Shown here: positions 5,235 to 6,967 of the stretch, piece after piece
Layout: every line of letters begins with the position of its first letter
How positions within the stretch are numbered: the stretch's first letter is position 1
NCBI GenBank assembly: GCA_021823945.1
Contig: JAKALW010000015.1
Span: 1 to 6,967 of the forward strand
DNA length: 6,967 nt
Direction of reading: 5' to 3'
Source of the DNA: Microcaldota archaeon
GTDB lineage: Archaea > Micrarchaeota > Micrarchaeia > Anstonellales > VGKX01
The notes under the pieces: generated by a model
Told to the model about the DNA's origin: nothing
Databases searched by the model: none
What the model saw: only the letters and a program-made list of their open reading frames with translations
Program-made: the position numbers and the translations under genes

Positions 5235-5274
5235 TATCATTTGCCTGAAACAATACTTATTATTTGGTGAAACA

Positions 5275-5844
5275 ATGGTTCAACAAACTGAAACAAAGCC
5301 CAGGCTCTTCTCGAAAATCAAGGAAATGTCGCTTAACCGCAGGGTGGGGCTGGCAATCTTCCTGATTTTTGGGTTCCTGTTCCTTTCCTTTGCGGTGATA
5401 TTCACATACGCAGTCCCAAGCGGGACTTCCCTGGGGATATTCGAGTTCCTCCTGATGCATCACCTGGAGTTCATGGTCGTCATGTCGCTTCTTGGCCTTG
5501 CTGTCGGGGCATCCATAACGTATCTCCTTTACGAGAGGATAGAAAAGCAGGAAAAGGAATCCGGAATCACCGCGGAACTGCTCATGAAATTCCTCACGTC
5601 CGAAGAAAGGAAAATCGTGCTTTTCCTCGCCAAGTCCGGCGGCAGCGCCTACCAGTCGGAAATAAGCAGGCTTGAGAATTTCACAAGGTTGAGGGCGCAC
5701 AGGGCCATAGGGAGGCTCGAGTCCAAGGGCATAATCTCGATTGACAAGATTGGCAAGACAAACAAAGTCACCCTTTCAAGGCCTCTTGCGTCCGCGCTTG
5801 GGGCGCACGCGCAGGAAATGATGAACCTGGAAAAGAAGTTTTAG
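5275..5844 (+). CDS. Membrane-tethered winged-helix (MarR-like) transcriptional regulator
   Basis: This 189-residue protein has a short basic N-terminus and two membrane helices at about 24-47 and 65-86. A charged helical linker (86-107) and a C-terminal winged helix-turn-helix domain (about 107-168) follow. In the latter, SAYQSEISRLENFTRLRAHR carries the turn and the start of the recognition helix, RAIGRLESKGIISID leads into the wing, and KTNKVTLS closes it. This is the pattern of archaeal MarR-like DNA-binding domains. Both termini should face the cytoplasm. The short outer loop and second helix carry Met61, His62, His63, Met67 and Met70, a possible metal site (inference). The ATG at 5275 follows GGTGA (5266-5270) at 4 nt. 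The frame extends upstream to 5119, but that stretch crosses the promoter and is not coding. Divergence from the cupredoxin gene suggests that it controls the copper genes and perhaps itself. The ligand is not shown. Confidence 0.85.
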   Translation: MVQQTETKPRLFSKIKEMSLNRRVGLAIFLIFGFLFLSFAVIFTYAVPSGTSLGIFEFLLMHHLEFMVVMSLLGLAVGASITYLLYERIEKQEKESGITAELLMKFLTSEERKIVLFLAKSGGSAYQSEISRLENFTRLRAHRAIGRLESKGIISIDKIGKTNKVTLSRPLASALGAHAQEMMNLEKKF

Positions 5845-5866
5845 AAAAAGATAAAAAATAAAGAAA
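5844..5866 (-). terminator. T-rich terminator of the surface-protein gene
   Basis: Beginning about 10 nt past the stop (5877-5879), the minus strand is a T-rich run with TTTATTTTTTAT and a further TTTTTC, ending at the stop of the convergent regulator gene. Such tracts are typical intrinsic archaeal terminators. No hairpin is needed and none is seen. Confidence 0.55.
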
Positions 5867-5876
5867 TCGGGTTATT

Positions 5877-6967
5877 TCAGCCCTCGTCTTCGCTTTTTTT
5901 CTTCATCATGAAGACTATCAGCGCAAGCACAATTATCCCAATCACCGCGTAAATCGCATACTGCCCCATGTCTGTTCCCTGGCTGCCGCCGGTTGTGCCT
6001 GTGCCATTGGTGTTGCCGCCAATAGGCTGCTGCGGGGCTTCGGGCGTGAAACTGCCAGATACTGATTTCACGTTCCCGGAAACGTCGCTTGCCGACAATG
6101 TGTAATACACTGTCTGGGCCGGGTCTATTATTGGTATTTCCGCCTGGAACCTGCTTGCCGACAACGGGTACATGTAAGTCCTTCTCTTATTCGTGCCAAT
6201 CGTGTAATTGACCACGAACTCGGAGCTGTTTCCAAACCCTGTGGCGTATTCGCCAGGGTCCGTTATTGTAGCCGAAAGCGTGACATAGCCCTTTGTGTAC
6301 GTGGCATTGAGGTCGCTTATGATGGGGGCATTGAGGTCGAGAATTGCCTTCGCATTGTCGGAATCGTCAAAGACAAGGTATCTCACGACCGTCAGGTCGC
6401 CATACTGTATGGTTGCGTTTGTCTCCTGGATTGTCGTCTGGGGGAACCGGGCATTGCCTGTGTTGTCAGTCTGGGCTGTGTAATTTCCCAGCGTCACCTT
6501 GGCAGAAAGCGGCTTGCCATTGTCGTCTATGACTGTCACGACCGGGTTGAGCACCCTGAAAACAAGCATCCTTGACGCGTCGTCCGTCAGGTCCAGGTTC
6601 AGCGACCTTGTGCCGCCAAGGTATTCTCCGACCACTTCGTAATTCCCGTCAGCAAGCGAGAAAAGCGCGATGCCAGTGCTGTCTGTTATCACGCGCCTGC
6701 CGTTCACCGTGACCGTGCCCTGGACAGGCACGTAATGCCCGTCCAATAGCTTGATTTCAAGCCGGTGCACTGGCATTGTAATGGTGTATACTGGTATTGG
6801 CTGGAGCAAGTCGCCGCTTGTCGAGTTGGTGGTGTTCTGGTACGTCGCGGACATCTGGAATTGGTAATAGCTATCCTGCATTGAATAATCTATGTTTGTG
6901 AACTTGATGTACACAAGCCCGCTCTCGTTGGTGAGTTTCGCAGGGGTCTCGAAATTCGGGTTGTCGT
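5877..6967 (-). CDS. Surface protein with Ig-like/carboxypeptidase-regulatory-like domains and C-terminal anchor (N-terminus outside window)
   Basis: The frame is open from the right edge to a TGA at 5877-5879, showing the last 362 residues. The GTG at 6914 is only an internal codon. By eye there are two beta-rich domains in tandem (about 67-137 and 140-211 of the visible part). Each has the pattern 'xVxGxVTVNG...TDSTGxAxFxLxxGxY', which resembles carboxypeptidase-regulatory or similar Ig-like folds. A third beta-sandwich-like domain (about 212-306) contains TLSASDVSGNVKSVSG, typical of extracellular Ig-like repeats. A Gly/Thr/Asn linker, one membrane helix (about 336-353) and a KKKSEDEG tail end the protein, so it is anchored with its domains outside. 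About nine N-X-S/T sequons fit archaeal N-glycosylation. It could be an envelope, adhesion or receptor protein; the exact role is unknown. It is convergent with the regulator gene and probably not part of the copper set. Confidence 0.82.
   Translation of the reverse strand, partial: DNPNFETPAKLTNESGLVYIKFTNIDYSMQDSYYQFQMSATYQNTTNSTSGDLLQPIPVYTITMPVHRLEIKLLDGHYVPVQGTVTVNGRRVITDSTGIALFSLADGNYEVVGEYLGGTRSLNLDLTDDASRMLVFRVLNPVVTVIDDNGKPLSAKVTLGNYTAQTDNTGNARFPQTTIQETNATIQYGDLTVVRYLVFDDSDNAKAILDLNAPIISDLNATYTKGYVTLSATITDPGEYATGFGNSSEFVVNYTIGTNKRRTYMYPLSASRFQAEIPIIDPAQTVYYTLSASDVSGNVKSVSGSFTPEAPQQPIGGNTNGTGTTGGSQGTDMGQYAIYAVIGIIVLALIVFMMKKKSEDEG
5894..5900 (+). terminator. T-tract terminator of the regulator gene
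   Basis: Seven T's on the plus strand lie about 50 nt past the regulator stop, inside the convergent gene, where they encode the Lys-rich tail of the surface protein in antisense. It is the first T-run on this strand after the gene and a plausible termination point. The two convergent genes would have overlapping 3' ends. Confidence 0.4.

Noticed and set aside
4624..5253. 209-codon Arg/Gly-rich frame on the minus strand
   Set aside because: Shifted frame of the cupredoxin linker; the in-frame product has a membrane anchor, a cupredoxin domain and a proper ribosome site.
4470..5270. 266-codon open frame on the plus strand
   Set aside because: Antisense to the cupredoxin gene and running across the divergent promoter; Cys/Arg/Ala-rich composition typical of a GC-rich shadow frame.
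5119..5274. 52-residue N-terminal extension of the winged-helix regulator
   Set aside because: It crosses the TATA box and palindrome, and the ATG at 5275 has a GGTGA site matching the other genes.
1..6967. tRNA, rRNA, CRISPR array, insertion sequence or riboswitch
   Set aside because: No evenly spaced repeats, transposase reading frame, tRNA cloverleaf or rRNA-like conserved sequence was found on either strand.

Overview
This looks like archaeal chromosome. Each start I can place follows a GGTGA or GGTGG ribosome-binding site at 4-6 nt, AT-rich TATA-like elements lie upstream of genes, T-tracts serve as apparent terminators, arginine is often AGG, and the surface protein carries many N-X-S/T sequons. 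A small or DPANN-type archaeon is possible, but the lineage cannot be fixed from this window alone.

Layout. 1-250 (minus): N-terminal part of an unrecognised Lys/Glu-rich protein running off the left edge. 251-494: non-coding, with hairpins and T-tracts that probably end the next gene. 495-689 (minus): cold-shock-domain protein. 690-902: its promoter, plus a possible tiny reading frame just past copA. 903-5102: four minus-strand genes for copper handling, in transcription order a membrane-anchored cupredoxin (4494-5102), a CopZ-like HMA chaperone (4189-4386), an HMA protein with a very Met-rich membrane region (3108-4055) and the Cu+ P-type ATPase CopA (903-3065). 5103-5274: shared promoter region. 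5275-5844 (plus): two-TM protein with a C-terminal winged helix, divergent from the cupredoxin gene. 5845-5900: convergent gene ends with T-tracts on both strands. 5877-6967 (minus): C-terminal part of a membrane-anchored, probably glycosylated surface protein.

How the genes may work together (inference). The tethered cupredoxin would bind copper outside the membrane. The chaperone and the HMA Met-rich protein would move Cu+ in the cytoplasm and through the bilayer. CopA would export it using ATP. The divergent membrane-bound winged-helix protein is the obvious candidate regulator. A loosely conserved GCATAY-type element occurs in all three non-coding gaps around these genes and is a candidate operator.

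The least familiar parts are the HMA Met-rich membrane protein and the membrane-tethered regulator. No rRNA, tRNA, CRISPR array or insertion sequence was seen, and no gap between genes exceeds 300 bases.
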